DNA of 64,000 nucleotides from Microglena sp. YARC (GCA_022414725.1 CM039464.1:45542312-45606311); one strand, 5' to 3'; positions 29,701 through 38,529 are shown, counted from the first letter of the stretch. Made by a program: numbers and translations. The notes: generated by a model not told the origin, from the letters alone.

Positions 29701-30365
29701 AGAGAACATCGCCACCACCAGCACAACCATGACAGCCAGCACAACAACTTACTCTACAGAACATCGCCACCACCACCACCACCACTGCCGCAACCACTAA
29801 AACCATTAAAACTTACCCAAGAGAACATCACCACCACCATCTCCACCATGACCACCAGCACAACAACTTACTCAAGAGAACATCGCCACCACCACCACCT
29901 TAATGATGACCACCAGTATAACAACTCACTATAGAGAACATCGCCACCACCACCACCTTAACGATGACCACCAGTATAAAAACTCACTATAGAGAACATC
30001 GCCACCACCACCTCCACCATGACCACCAGCACAACAACATACTCAAGAGAACATTGCCACCACCACCACCTTAACGATGACCACCACTATTGGCGCTCCT
30101 GTTGAACCGGAGGATGCCAACCACTATTCTCTCGAGTAAGCTGTTATGGTGATGGTCGCGAGGGTGGTGGCGATGGTGGTGTAACTTACGATATAATGCA
30201 CCAGCATAACAACTCACTCTAGAGAGTAGTGGTTAGCGTCCTGCGGTTCATCATCAGGTTTTTCATCGATACCCTCATGTAGCCAATAGTGCTGTTCGAT
30301 CAGAAGTTCAGACTGATCTTCTCGTAGGTGCATCGCAATCACGTTCCGCCCACCTTCCTCAGCAT
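23619..30365 (-). CDS. RWP-RK domain transcription-factor gene, multi-exon
   Basis: The whole gene on the minus strand. Best-supported parts in transcript order are exon A (30365-30218, assigned by context), exon B (28696-28430, first three-quarters of the RWP-RK domain), exon C (26576-26442, domain end and Ser/Pro linker), exon E (24086-23897) and a candidate last exon (23772-23619). RWP-RK proteins are plant and algal DNA-binding regulators of nitrogen response and gamete identity; which subfamily this is cannot be told. B to C joins WPYRK to VRSIQNRM in phase 0, exactly as the domain requires. Introns are almost wholly junction-derived repeats. A and the order of the last exons are inference. 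Confidence 0.75.
23897..24086 (-). CDS. RWP-RK gene exon E
   Basis: The minus-strand frame gives GSAGNIQAYTGASSTALSSH, then after a G/C homopolymer with an apparent indel (24000-24016) NMVNLALQSHNNGGPVRALD to FSTPHSGFAADNAM. It ends at a donor, GCCAT then GTAAGG. Ser/Ala/Asn-rich linker-type sequence; no known domain. Confidence 0.5.
24087..24555. other. Intronic G/T-rich DNA with one weak exon candidate
   Basis: GTGGGTGGGAGGGGTCTGTG-type repeats and AAAGGAATAGTGAGAAA words. On the minus strand a TATTTTGCAG acceptor at 24521-24530 precedes AQFALPTVLCSAYAK, a possible small exon with no clear donor. Confidence 0.4.
24556..26441 (-). repeat. TG/CA microsatellite array carrying copies of the exon C end
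   Basis: A 1.9-kb GTGTGTT/GTGTGC tract is interrupted at about 24561, 25601, 25920, 26071 and 26309 by 35-60 bp islands. On the minus strand each reads TTTCAAGGCTCGCCAGTTCA, T, then GTGAGTGCTCCCTTTGTATG and a TATCTGTGTTATCGT tail. That is the last 20-25 nt of exon C plus its donor and early intron. Long Thr/His or Cys/Val frames here follow from the repeat. Confidence 0.85.
26442..26576 (-). CDS. RWP-RK gene exon C
   Basis: 135 nt, 45 open codons, phase 0 at both ends: VRSIQNRMEKSSTLSTPLGK, then SPPSSPFTQNMTGLNSNPFQ and GSPVH. The first residues complete the RWP-RK motif (WPYRK then VRSI). The acceptor is CATGCAG at 26577-26583 and the donor is CAGTTCAT then GTGAGT. The Ser/Pro-rich remainder is a probable phosphorylatable linker. 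Both borders of this exon are amplified in the neighbouring introns. Confidence 0.85.
26577..27205 (-). repeat. About 83-bp array of the exon C acceptor junction
   Basis: At about 26670, 26747, 26840, 26922, 27002, 27084 and 27196 the minus strand repeats CCATGCAG then GTTTGCAGCATCCCCTCAA or GTTCGCTGCATCCCC. This matches the acceptor and first 15-30 nt of exon C. Between them lie CCAACCAACCAACC tracts. The outermost copy (about 27140-27196) extends further into exon C (CTTGGAGAAATCTAGCACC). Confidence 0.85.
27206..27392. repeat. Fold-back fragment and an exon B remnant
   Basis: 27243-27285 is the reverse complement of the fold-back head (GGAGCTGCCTAGAAACTGCT). At 27360-27388 the minus strand has TGCATGCAAGAAGCTGTGG, a relic of the ACKKLG part of exon B. 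Confidence 0.55.
27393..28149. repeat. Pyrimidine-rich minisatellite with CTGTCTATCTGTCTGAG
   Basis: Units of about 100 bp combine CTCCCTCCCCCCTCAATACG, then CCAGATGTCAATCTGTCTGT, CTATCTGTCTGAGAACCCAC and TTCTGCAAACCTGCTT. CCTGTACGG-type exon B ends are embedded (see next entry). Confidence 0.7.
27653..28390 (-). pseudogene. Three downstream copies of the RWP-RK exon B end
   Basis: Copy at 28390-28267: LFHLPIDDACKKLGTCSTKL, then KMICRQKGLSQWPYRK and GTGAGT, frame intact. Copy at about 28231-28150: the same start but truncated. Copy at about 27741-27653: AHKKLGTSSTKLMKVFRQKG, then LSRWPYRK and GTGGGT. All keep the domain core and two keep the donor at the same codon. They are tandem exon duplicates. 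The first could still be spliced instead of, or after, exon B. Confidence 0.8.
28430..28696 (-). CDS. RWP-RK gene exon B (RWP-RK domain)
   Basis: After the acceptor GTTTTTCAG the frame reads QTTEYITDFYMAYVQGKEQD, then GWKLYFSSTAVPSPEVELPD and ELATIAKLFHLPIDDACKKL, GTCSTKLK. This is the first helix-turn-helix part of RWP-RK (F.LP...A...LG.C.T.LK). A nine-A run, one base longer than needed, then shifts the frame. With eight A it would give CRQKGLSRWPYRK, the signature motif, ending at the donor GTGAGT. The copy at 28267 shows the unshifted version. No basic nuclear-localisation segment is obvious outside the domain. Confidence 0.85.
28697..29010 (-). repeat. About 75-bp array of the exon B acceptor junction
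   Basis: At about 28697, 28768, 28838, 28912 and 28985 the minus strand repeats CCAACCAGTTTTTCAGGGCA, AACAACAGAGTATATAAC. That is the exon B acceptor plus its first 15-20 nt, separated by CCAACCCAACC spacers. Confidence 0.85.
29011..29379. repeat. GGTTGGGTTGGATGGGTG minisatellite
   Basis: Irregular units of about 30 bp (TGTCAGTGATGTTGGGTTGG). This is the middle of the intron between exons A and B. No gene. Confidence 0.7.
29380..30075 (-). repeat. Minisatellite seeded by the exon A donor junction
   Basis: On the minus strand units read GATGTTCTCTAGAGTAAGTT, GTTGTGCTGGTGGTCATGG, then GGTGGTGGTGGC; each has a consensus GTAAGT donor. The core aligns to the exon A end, TACTCTCTAGA then GTGAGTTGTTATGCTGG. 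About ten units alternate TTGAGTAAG and CTAGAGTAAG forms. Confidence 0.8.
30095..30160 (+). repeat. Inverted copy of the exon A end
   Basis: The plus strand reads PVEPEDANHYSLE then GTAAGCTGTTATGGTGATGG. Exon A on the minus strand ends DDEPQDANHYSLE then GTGAGTTGTTATGCTGG. The pair forms an inverted repeat around 30100-30260. Confidence 0.7.
30218..30365 (-). CDS. Exon A, probable upstream exon of the RWP-RK gene
   Basis: 148 nt between the acceptor CACACAACCGCAG and the donor CTCTAGA then GTGAGT. The open frame is DAEEGGRNVIAMHLREDQSE, then LLIEQHYWLHEGIDEKPDDE and PQDANHYSLE. It is acidic, with a helical middle. No domain recognised. It is assigned to the RWP-RK gene because its donor array faces the exon B acceptor array with nothing else between; the phases do not match perfectly. 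Confidence 0.55.
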
Positions 30366-31463
30366 CTGCGGTTGTGTGAAGGTAGGGGGTCTTTAAGTAC
30401 GATAGTTTGTTAGTTGGCCAGGCCCCTCCACCAAAATGCCCAAACCCCTCATCCCCCCCCCCCCCCAATTATCCACCCACCCACCCACCACTCCAACTCC
30501 AACCCCAAGGCACTAAAACCAACATCAAACCCAACATCAACATCTACTCACCAGACACCACCAAGCTACCAGAGCTAACTCCAGAACCAACTCCAAGGTA
30601 CAAACACCAACTCCATAGCACCAAAACCAAGGCACCAACACCAATTTCACAACCAATTCCAAAGTACCACACACTTCCACCCCCACCTCCAAATCCATAA
30701 CCAGGTCACCTACACCAACTCTAACAACTCCATGGAAACACAGCCAACTCAAACCTGCCGAAGGCACCAAAGCCGACTCCGACAACCCACTCCAACCTAT
30801 CGAATCCATCTTTCCGTGGGCATCGCACGGGGGGTGGATTGTATTCTGAAGGCGGTTAAACGCCCGAGGGCTTGCAGAGAACCACGTTCTAATGCCTATC
30901 TCTGCTGTGACAGATAACTATCCGTCCCTTGCGCTACCTCGAGGTGGCGACGACTTCCCCGAGGAAACTGTAAGCAATAATAGAACGTACCAACGAGGCT
31001 TAACTAATGCAATCAACCTTGATGCTGGGGATGAGCCCAGTGTTAATAGCTGTTGGAATAACAACTGTCAACAACACCTCGGCAGGTTACTTGGCTCGTC
31101 AGCTCAGTAAGGACATCCTGCCTTGTGCTACAAGGTACCCGGCCCTAGCTGCCCTCTGGTCCTATCCACGGATCCAAAGGGCCTACCTCGAGGTAGCGCA
31201 TCCGCTGAAACCATCACGATCTGCCATTATGATGCGCACCTTGAATCAGGCGATGCGTGCAAAGCGAAATCCCACGCCCTCGCTGACGCATAGGCCCTTG
31301 CGCCTGATCCGAGTCCCTAGCCACAGGTGCACCAGCAGTTTTCATCTTCCCAGATATTCTCAGCACGCAGACAGATTCGGTGAACTGGCTTCTGTTCTTC
31401 GCGTGATCACCTGGCCGGGCTGCACCGTTGGCCGTGGCTAGTGGGGTTGCTGGTGTTGTGAAT
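30366..31463. other. Unassigned DNA with CCAACTCC-rich repeats
   Basis: 30470-30730 is an A/C-rich tract (CACCAACTCCAACCCCAAGG-like). A 144-codon frame at 31007-31441 (+) has a mixed, plausible composition but no recognisable domain or splice context. The palindrome CTACCTCGAGGTAG occurs near 31182, with a close relative near 30938. Confidence 0.35.
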
Positions 31464-31508
<45 letters not shown>

Positions 31509-31760
31509 GTTCATGTGTATGTGAATGTGTTTATGTGAATGTGTTTATGTTTTTTTTTTATGTGAATGTGTCTATGTGAATGTGTCTAAGTGAATGTGTT
31601 TATGTGAATGTGTTTATGTGAATGTAATTATGGGGGGGTGTTTATGTGTATGTGAATGTGAATGTGTATGTGGGTGGGTGGGTGGGTGTGGGTGTGGGTG
31701 TGGGTGTGGGTGTGGGTGTGGGTGCGTGGTGTGTGATGTGGGTGTGGGTGGGGATGGATG
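31464..31760. repeat. G44 homopolymer and TGTGAATGTGTTTA minisatellite
   Basis: 31464-31507 is 44 consecutive G. It is followed by TGTGAATGTGTTTATG units to about 31670 and GGGTGTGGGTGT to 31760. Confidence 0.85.
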
Positions 31761-31831
31761 GATCTCTCCACCCCATTGGACGCAAGAGTGCCTGATTGTT
31801 GGTCTCGCTCACGCCGTCGTTTCGACCTCAC

Positions 31832-32008
31832 CCCGAAGCCCTTCGCACCTCGTTCGAGTCCAACGGGATGCCCCCCACATACAGCCGCTTCGCATTCTTC
31901 AACACCATAGGCTGGATTTGCTGCACTCGGTTGTTCACCACTTGTAGCCAGCTTCGCATGTGCGCCAACTGTGCTCGGAGCCTGCTGTTCTCTTCGATGA
32001 GATCACTC
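31832..32008 (-). CDS. Exon with coiled coil leading into an RRM-like start
   Basis: 177 nt (59 codons) between a CAATAAACCAG acceptor and the donor GCTTCGGG then GTGAGG. The frame is SDLIEENSRLRAQLAHMRSW, then LQVVNNRVQQIQPMVLKNAK and RLYVGGIPLDSNEVRRAS. The first 35 residues form a heptad-like coil. KRLYVGGIP is a good RNP2-type beta-1 strand of an RNA-recognition motif, in the style of U2AF large subunits (ARRLYVGNIP). Splicing-factor identity is a suggestion only, since the rest of the RRM is not found. Confidence 0.5.
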
Positions 32009-32353
32009 CTGGTTTATTGCTTCTAGGGGGCGGATGCGGATGCTGTAGTACAACCGGGGGGTGAGTTGGTAGGCTTGCAACCGCTATTGCAAGTATACCG
32101 CTTCGCTGAACAAAGGGTGTCGCTAATTGGTATATGTCGATATCTTTATTTTTCCGTAGTCACTGCGTGGAAGCCGGCACCCTGCGACTAATGTCTGGAG
32201 GTCAGCCCAAGGTTTCTGCTGTGTACGGCCAGACGATACTTTATGATTGAGAAACCACAGGCGGATGTGCGGAGATCTTGACGTTAGCTCGACGTTGATG
32301 GGGCCTAAGGAGGGTGTGTGTGTGTGTGAGGGGGGGGGGGGGGGGGGAGGGGG

Positions 32354-32520
32354 GGGTCAGAGTCGTCACTAGAGCCAAATGCAGCGAACAAGTCGACACT
32401 GGAAGCACAGCTCATCATGGACTTGATCCACCAGAGTGGTAGATGAGATCATGATAGGGGAAGGGGGGGGGTCAGGGTCGTCACGAGAGCCTAGTGCAGC
32501 CAACACATTGACAATAAAGC
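32354..32520 (-). CDS. Candidate exon and a degenerate duplicate
   Basis: The minus-strand copy at about 32430-32354 reads IKSMMSCASSVDLFAAFGSS, then DDSDPP. An upstream copy at about 32520-32466 reads NVLAALGSRDDPDPP. Both end in a C-rich run on that strand. The pair repeats the exon-duplication pattern. The intervening 32009-32353 holds nothing I recognise. Confidence 0.35.
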
Positions 32521-32948
32521 TTTGGCGGCGTTGGCGGCGCAAGCGGCAGACTCATTTGTAGTATCTCTCCGCATATTCCCACATTTCTCGCGTCTGAAGT
32601 TGGCAAGAGGCTATGGACAAGCACAACGACAATTGTGGCATCGCGGGGATGTAAGATACGTATCTATGCATTTAATAGATTTTCACCGTCCGATATCTGT
32701 CCATGAATCTACGACCTCGTAAAAGGCTGTTTTATTCATAGTACACCTAATGGGCTGAAGGGACTTGCCCAGCCTTAACCATTCAATGTTCTTGGTGATG
32801 GTGGTGGACTGCTAGTGTTGGAGCTGGTGGTGGTGGTGCTGCACAACAACATTGGTGATGAGGTGAGAGTATGAAGTATGCAGGTGATGAAGTCCCAGGA
32901 TGGCCACATTGTAGCAGAGTGCTAGATAGTTGGTTATATCTTCAAGGT

Positions 32949-33545
32949 AACTTGTTGTTGTTGTTGTTGTTGCTGTTGTAGTTTTTGTTGCTGTTGAAGT
33001 TGTTGTAGTTGTTGTTATTGTTATTGCTAGTTGTTGTTATTGTTGTTGTTGTTGTTGTTGTTGTTGCTGTTGTAGTTTTTGTTGCTGTTGTAGTTGTTGT
33101 AGTTGTTGTTATTGTTATTGTTATTGTAAGTTGTTGTTATTGTTGTTGTTGTTGTTGTTGTGGTGGTTGTTGTGGTGGTTGTTGTTGTTGTTGTTGTTGT
33201 TGTTTTAGTTGTTGTTGTTGTTGCTGTTGTTTTTGTTTTTGTTGTTGTTGGTTGTTGTAGGTGGTGGTGGTTGTTGGTGGTTGTTGTTGTTGGTTGTTGT
33301 GGTTGTGGTGGTTGTGGTGGTTGTTGCTTCTTCTTTTTTTAGTTGGTGTTGTTGTTGTTGTTGTTGTTGTGGTTGTGGTTGTTGTTGTTGTTGTTGTTGT
33401 TGTTATTGTTAGTTGTTGGTATTGTTAGTTGTTGTTGTTAGTTGTTCTTGTTTGTTGTTGTTGTTAGTTGTTGCTGTTGTTAGTTGTTGTTGTTGTTGTT
33501 GTTGTGGTTGTTGTTGTTGTTGTTGTTGTTATTGTTAGTTGTTGC
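32949..33545. repeat. GTT trinucleotide microsatellite
   Basis: About 600 bp of GTTGTTGTT with GTTATT, GGTTGT and GTAGTT interruptions and an internal duplication (32955-33030 versus 33040-33130). Poly-Val/Leu/Cys frames are repeat artefacts. Confidence 0.9.
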
Positions 33546-33605
33546 TTCTGCTTCTGCTGCTGCTCAGCTTACTTGTTAGAGTTCCTTTCCTCCCGCCTGC
33601 CTTAC

Positions 33606-33662
33606 ATTAGCATAATTTGACTGGTGAGTATCTTCATCCAGTGCTCTTGCAGCGCTCAGGAC
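33606..33662 (-). CDS. Candidate small exon
   Basis: Nineteen codons, VLSAARALDEDTHQSNYAN, between TTGTGCAGCAG and the donor GTAAGG, phase 0. It lies downstream of the larger exon at 33833 and may follow it, though the phases as read do not match. Confidence 0.3.
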
Positions 33663-33832
33663 CTGCTGCACAACTTATTACCGCACTGAACCTTGGTCTT
33701 GGCGGGTGTGTGAGTATGGGTGACTGCGGTCGTGTAGGTGAGATTGAAGGTGGGTGGGTGAGTGTGGGTGTAGCCACCTTGGGCTTGTTGCTAGCGGCCA
33801 CATCCTACCGGCTACCGCACATACACTCTCAC

Positions 33833-34221
33833 CTGGGCAGACTTGTAAGGCGAGTGGATGCCTCATGCGCCTCTTCAGCCTCGGAGGGGGACGCGAGACA
33901 AGCGGACAGCGACCTGTCGGATTCCCGATGAAGTCCATCCTGTCCCTGCAGCATTGTGATCAAGCTTGTGCTGCTCTTATGCCCCCCTTGGTACAGGTCA
34001 GGAGCAGAGGGAAGCCCTACTCTAGCCAAGCCCTGGGTTGGGGGAAGTTCCATCCCGGCGAAGCCGAACTTAGCCATACACTCTACGGCATGGAAGCTGT
34101 CTACGTGCAAGCTGGACTCGAGGACCACCTCGCTCTCGATTCGCTGGAGTGTTCCTAGTAGCCGCGAGGGCATGTCCGCCTCCATGGCGATGGCTCTGCA
34201 AACAGTGCGCTCCTTGGCTGT
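33833..34221 (-). CDS. Exon of an unidentified minus-strand gene
   Basis: 389 nt open in one frame: TAKERTVCRAIAMEADMPSR, then LLGTLQRIESEVVLESSLHV and DSFHAVECMAKFGFAGMELP, continuing to SEAEEAHEASTRLTSLP. The acceptor is CCTCCCTCGCAGTCCTTCTCGCAG-like, pyrimidine-rich; the donor is CTGCCCAG then GTGAGA. Balanced composition and good borders make this one of the better orphan exons. No family recognised. Confidence 0.5.
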
Positions 34222-34399
34222 CTGCGAGAAGGACTGCGAGGGAGGGGTACGGCAGAAATGTGGATTTAGATATTTGGTGCTGGTCCACTGATGATGGATT
34301 TGAGGTAGCACCCAGCAACCCATAACCCTCGAGGGGGTACCTCTCGTGTAGGCGCGGGCTGGGTCGTAAGCTCCGAAACCATCGAATCAGTCGAAAAAT

Positions 34400-35091
34400 G
34401 TGTCGGGAGGGGGGGGGGGGGGGTAGGGGGTAGATATCAACCCCTAAAAAAAGGGGGGGTCCCCCCCCCCCCCCCCCCCCCCCCTTCCTGAACATACACA
34501 CACCTACCTACCCTGACCACTCCCCTCCATAACACACACACCTCCCCCCTTAACATACATACATACACCTACCTACCCTGAACCACTCCCCCAAATAACA
34601 CACACACACACCTACCCCCCCCCCCCCCCTTCCTGAACATACACACACCTACCTACCCTGACCACCCTCCCATAAAAACACACACACACCTAGGAACCCT
34701 GACCTCTCTCCCCCCACCCCCACCCACAACATAACATAGCATAGCCAGACCATACCAATACAATAACACCACATACTTAACAAATCCATAACATACCATA
34801 AAATCAAACCATAACATAACATAGCATATCATAACCAGACCAATCCATACCAGACCAATCCAAACCATAACACAACATAACAGACCAAACCATAACAATA
34901 GCATAACATACCAGACCCAAATCTAAACCATACCATACCATACCTAACCAAGTCCTTGACATACATGAACATACTTGACACTATACCATACCATACCGGA
35001 CCAAACAAGAAGTTCAAGGAAAATAAGAGTTAGGGCAGGAAGTTAAAAAAAAGATTGGACCCCTTATGCCTAAACCACCTGAGGAGGTCTG

Positions 35092-35128
<37 letters not shown>

Positions 35129-35145
35129 TGAACTCCCCCCCCCAT
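34400..35145. repeat. Homopolymers and CA-rich simple repeats
   Basis: C34 at 34461-34494, ACACACACCTACCTACCCTGA units to about 34700, ACCATAACATAACATAGCAT units at 34730-35000, and C36 at 35093-35128. No gene. Confidence 0.8.
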
Positions 35146-35149
35146 CCCC

Positions 35150-35272
35150 CTAAATAAGAGGCACGGCTTGAAAATTATATATGGATTCTGGGTCTTTACG
35201 CCCATGGCGCACACAATGGCATCCTCAGAATTCCCCAAACAGGGATTGTTGCGATAGTCGAAAATACTCACC
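35150..35272 (-). CDS. Candidate exon, product unknown
   Basis: The minus-strand frame is VSIFDYRNNPCLGNSEDAIV, then CAMGVKTQNPYIIFKPCLLF. Cysteine-containing, coding-like composition between two repeat tracts. Borders are not convincing. Confidence 0.3.
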
Positions 35273-35721
35273 CATTCACCCCCCAGCATTCACCCACCAA
35301 GACCCCTACCCATCCAAGCAAACTCCCTAAGAAAGAAATCCCCAAAGTAACTAAAAAACCTAAGAAAGAAATCCCCTGAAAACAAATCCCGATGTAACTA
35401 ATTACTAAGTGACAAATCGAAATGGAAAGCAATCCCTGGAAATGGTTACACACCATGTCACGAAAGGAATGAAGGAATGAAACCCACGAAAGAATGAATG
35501 AATGGATGAATGAATGAATTAAATTAAATGAAATAAATGATACCTCCTACCAATTCTGCTCTACCAATTCTGCTAATCACTCTATGGCTAACATTCATGT
35601 TAACAACTCGAGTTAGGCAAAAAGTAATAAGAATGTGAATGAGGGGCTGCAAGATAAGGCCAGGCTGCAAAGAAAGATTGTAAGGCAGGGAGGTATAAAA
35701 CACAAAACACAAAAACGCCCG
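35273..35721. other. A-rich unassigned DNA
   Basis: AAGAAAGAAATCCC and GAATGAATGAATG short repeats (35300-35530); nothing gene-like. Confidence 0.5.
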
Positions 35722-35877
35722 CTACCCCCCCTGCATTGGTAAAATCAATGATGCATAATCCCTGGTACATGTATGGCGCACGAGCTTATACCCCAAGACA
35801 GGAGAGAGTGGAGGACGAAGCACTCTTCCTCCTATAATGCCCCATCTACTCAGAAGGTCGCCTGTTGTCTTCTTGAG
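35722..35877 (-). CDS. Candidate exon, product unknown
   Basis: The minus-strand acceptor TATCACCAAACAG precedes LKKTTGDLLSRWGIIGGRVL, then RPPLSPVLGYKLVRHTCTRD and a run to a stop at 35722. A C35 run (35921-35955) lies just upstream. Composition is coding-like; no family is recognised. Confidence 0.35.
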   Translation of the reverse strand, partial: LKKTTGDLLSRWGIIGGRVLRPPLSPVLGYKLVRHTCTRDYASLILPMQGG

Positions 35878-35919
35878 CTGTTTGGTGATAATACAAACAT
35901 GAGCGAAAATCAGGAAGGG

Positions 35920-35955
<36 letters not shown>

Positions 35956-36309
35956 ACTACCCACCCATGCAGCTCCCCACGCCACCACACCCCAACCACC
36001 ACACCACACACCCATGCAGCTCCCCACCGCCGCCGCACATACCACCACACAACACATTACATAACAATTACCAACTCACACAACACAGTACATTACATAC
36101 ACACATACATACTCACAGTACATTATCCTGTGTGCATGTGCATTTGTGCTAGTTTTCATGTGTGCATGTGCATGTGCACGTGTGCACCTGGACGACCAAG
36201 GAGTGTGTGCTTGTGTGCACGTCAAAACTAAGGACTGTCTTGTCTATTTGACTTGTCATACCATAAGTGCATGAAGAGATCAAAACCTGCATCTTAACAT
36301 AGACATATG
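35956..36309. other. CA-rich and GTGCATGTG simple sequence
   Basis: ACCACACACCCATGCAGCTC is duplicated at about 35965 and 36008, then ACATACACACATACAT and TGTGCATGTGCATGTG. No gene. Confidence 0.5.
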
Positions 36310-36516
36310 GGCTCACACCAAGGTCCAAGGTGGGCAGTTGTAGTACAAGGTCGGTTCCTGGCCCACGATCTCAGCGAAACAGGTCCTGTCGGTGCACCAC
36401 CACGCTTCAGATAGGCCGTAAGGACCCTTGCAGCGCGAAATTAGGCCGCACATCGCCACGAATTCCACCGCAAGAGGGGATTCGTACTTTTCCCAAGTAC
36501 TGGGTCTTCGTCTCAA
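36310..36516 (-). CDS. Candidate Cys/Trp-rich exon
   Basis: The minus-strand frame is AVEFVAMCGLISRCKGPYGL, then SEAWWCTDRTCFAEIVGQEP and TLYYNCPPWTL. It ends at TGGACCTTG then GTGTGA, either a donor or a stop two codons later. Regular Cys, Trp and Tyr spacing suggests an extracellular or lectin-like module, but I cannot name it. Confidence 0.4.
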
Positions 36517-36815
36517 AGCAGTGGCAAGCGTCTAGCAGCCATCAGAGTGACTTACTACTAGGTGTTTAGATAATTGCCCGCCATGGAGCTCCTCGAAGCG
36601 CGCCGTGGAGCTCCTTGTCGAAGTCTGTTCCAAGGCCCCCCCTAGGATCCAACACGCTCAGTGAGAAAACTTGCGATGGATAGGAGAAATTGAATCCATT
36701 GTATGCATACGGTGTTCAAATAACAATCATTTGCGCGTTAAGATTGATGTGATCGATGCGCATACGCGAGGTCATCACGGGGTTTCGAGACGTGCCGTGC
36801 CCTAGCCTTCCCAAA
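36469..36815 (+). repeat. Direct repeat, left copy (about 350 bp)
   Basis: Begins CAAGAGGGGATTCGTACTTT and ends near GCCCTAGCCTTCCC. It matches 38051-38399 over its whole length with roughly 15 percent differences. The two copies flank 1.24 kb. There is no obvious TG...CA terminus. Confidence 0.75.
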
Positions 36816-38050
36816 TGGGGGGTCATTTTCGCTCTCTCTGAGATAGCAGGTGCTACTTGCATTTGATACGCCTCTCTTTAGCATCCTTCGTGATGCGGGT
36901 ATGAATAAACACATCTTCGGCGCTCGCACTTAGTCAGTACGAGATGTGACCCATACAACCACTTAGCGACTACATGATGGCCACAGGCTTCCTCATCATG
37001 CTTATGATGCCTTCGTGTTACCCTAGCGCACAGGATGCCTTCTAAGACTTTAGCCAACATAAAATCATGTGGTTTGCTGACACTTGGGGATTTTCAGCGA
37101 AGCTTTCTGGCATGTGCGATTTATAGCAGTCTGAGGATACCCAGCTTCCGAGCTGCCCCGTGGCCCTCTTGCAAATCGAACACCTTGTTCCGTTGTCCAC
37201 ACACCTACACAAAGCTGCACACCTACATTCCGAACTTCAAACATCACCGCAATAACAGCCTGTCTACCGCGCGCTACCAATTCGCCGTTTTTTTGTTTCG
37301 CCGGTTAAAATTAGAAGCTCCCTCGGGTACCCTATGCTCTAAACCGGAAAAAATCGCCGCAGGTCAGGTCTTCTCGCCCCCCCCCCCCCCCCCCCAACTT
37401 CATTACAGGGGGGGGGGGCTATGGGGGGGCTGCAACATAGCGGAAACCCCTTTACGGGGATGGCCGGGAGGAGGTCTAGTCCCATCCTCTCCACTCCAAA
37501 TTGTATGTAGGATGAATATTTATGTGTATATCAAGCTCGGGCTATGATGACAATTTTGGAGAGGATGGGACTAAACCCTCATCCAGGCCTCCAAACCCTG
37601 ACCAAAAAAGTGTCACATATTTTTTGTAGGAAAAATGTTTTGTCTTTATTTTTTAATGTTTGGCCGACAATTTGACTTATAATTGGAAATGGAGATTAAC
37701 AAATTTTGCTGAATGTGGGGGCCCTAATGGCCCAACAAATGGCCCAAAATGGGCTTTAAATGCAGATTGTGGCATATTTAGTGCATTGAACATCTTCAAA
37801 GCTGCTTGTTATTACATTTTACTGATCTGTGGGCCTGTTGAGGTATTACCGCAATGGCTCCTTCTGGGCCTTGAGATGGTTAAGGGGTTTTGAAGAAGGT
37901 TATGGCCCTAAACGGCACGTTATGGCCCAAAATTGTTTACATGGACTCACAATGCAGTTTTTGCCTGTATGACGCGCCAATAAAACCTAGTACTGTTTTT
38001 GTAGGTCATAATATGGAAATATGGCCCAAATGAGATAGATTTGTGGACAA
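36816..38050. other. DNA between the direct repeats, with a small hairpin
   Basis: A 60-codon minus-strand frame (37060-36878) has Cys/His content but no known motif. 37474-37504 and 37550-37578 form an inverted repeat (TCTAGTCCCATCCTCTCC, and AGAGGATGGGACTAAACC) around a 45-bp loop. From 37610 to 38040 ATGGCCCAA words recur; no gene. Confidence 0.45.
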
Positions 38051-38399
38051 ACAAGAGGGGATTCGTACTTTTCCCAAGTACTGGATCTTCGTCTCCTAGC
38101 AGTGGCAAGCGGGTAGCAGCCATTATAATTACTTAATATTACGCTTTTAGATAATTGTGCGCCCTGGAGCTCCTCGAAGCGCGCAGTGGAGCTACTTGTT
38201 CAAGTATGTTTTTCGGCCCCCCTAAGGCCCAACACGCTCTGTGAGAAAACTTGCGATCGACATGAGAATAGGATCCATTTTATGCTTAAGAGGTTCATAC
38301 AACAATTATCTGCGCGTTTAGATTGGTGCGATCGCTGCGCGTATGTGACTTCATCATGGCTCGGGTTTTTCGAGAAGGGCTGTGCCCTAGCCCTCCCCA
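38051..38399 (+). repeat. Direct repeat, right copy
   Basis: Second copy of the 36469 repeat, CAAGAGGGGATTCGTACTTT to GCCCTAGCCCTCCC. The flanks differ on both sides of the two copies, so the ends are well defined. Confidence 0.75.
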
Positions 38400-38529
38400 T
38401 GAACATGAAAATACCATACTTCACTTCACATAAAGAAATAATCAACTATGTGAAAGAAATTCCACAAACAAAACAGAGGATAGACAGCCTAGGCCGTTCA
38501 ACCCACAACCATTGGCAGCCCTAGCCAAC

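Noticed and set aside
32300..33545. Poly-Val, poly-Leu and poly-Cys proteins from the GTT tract
   Set aside because: Simple-repeat translation only.
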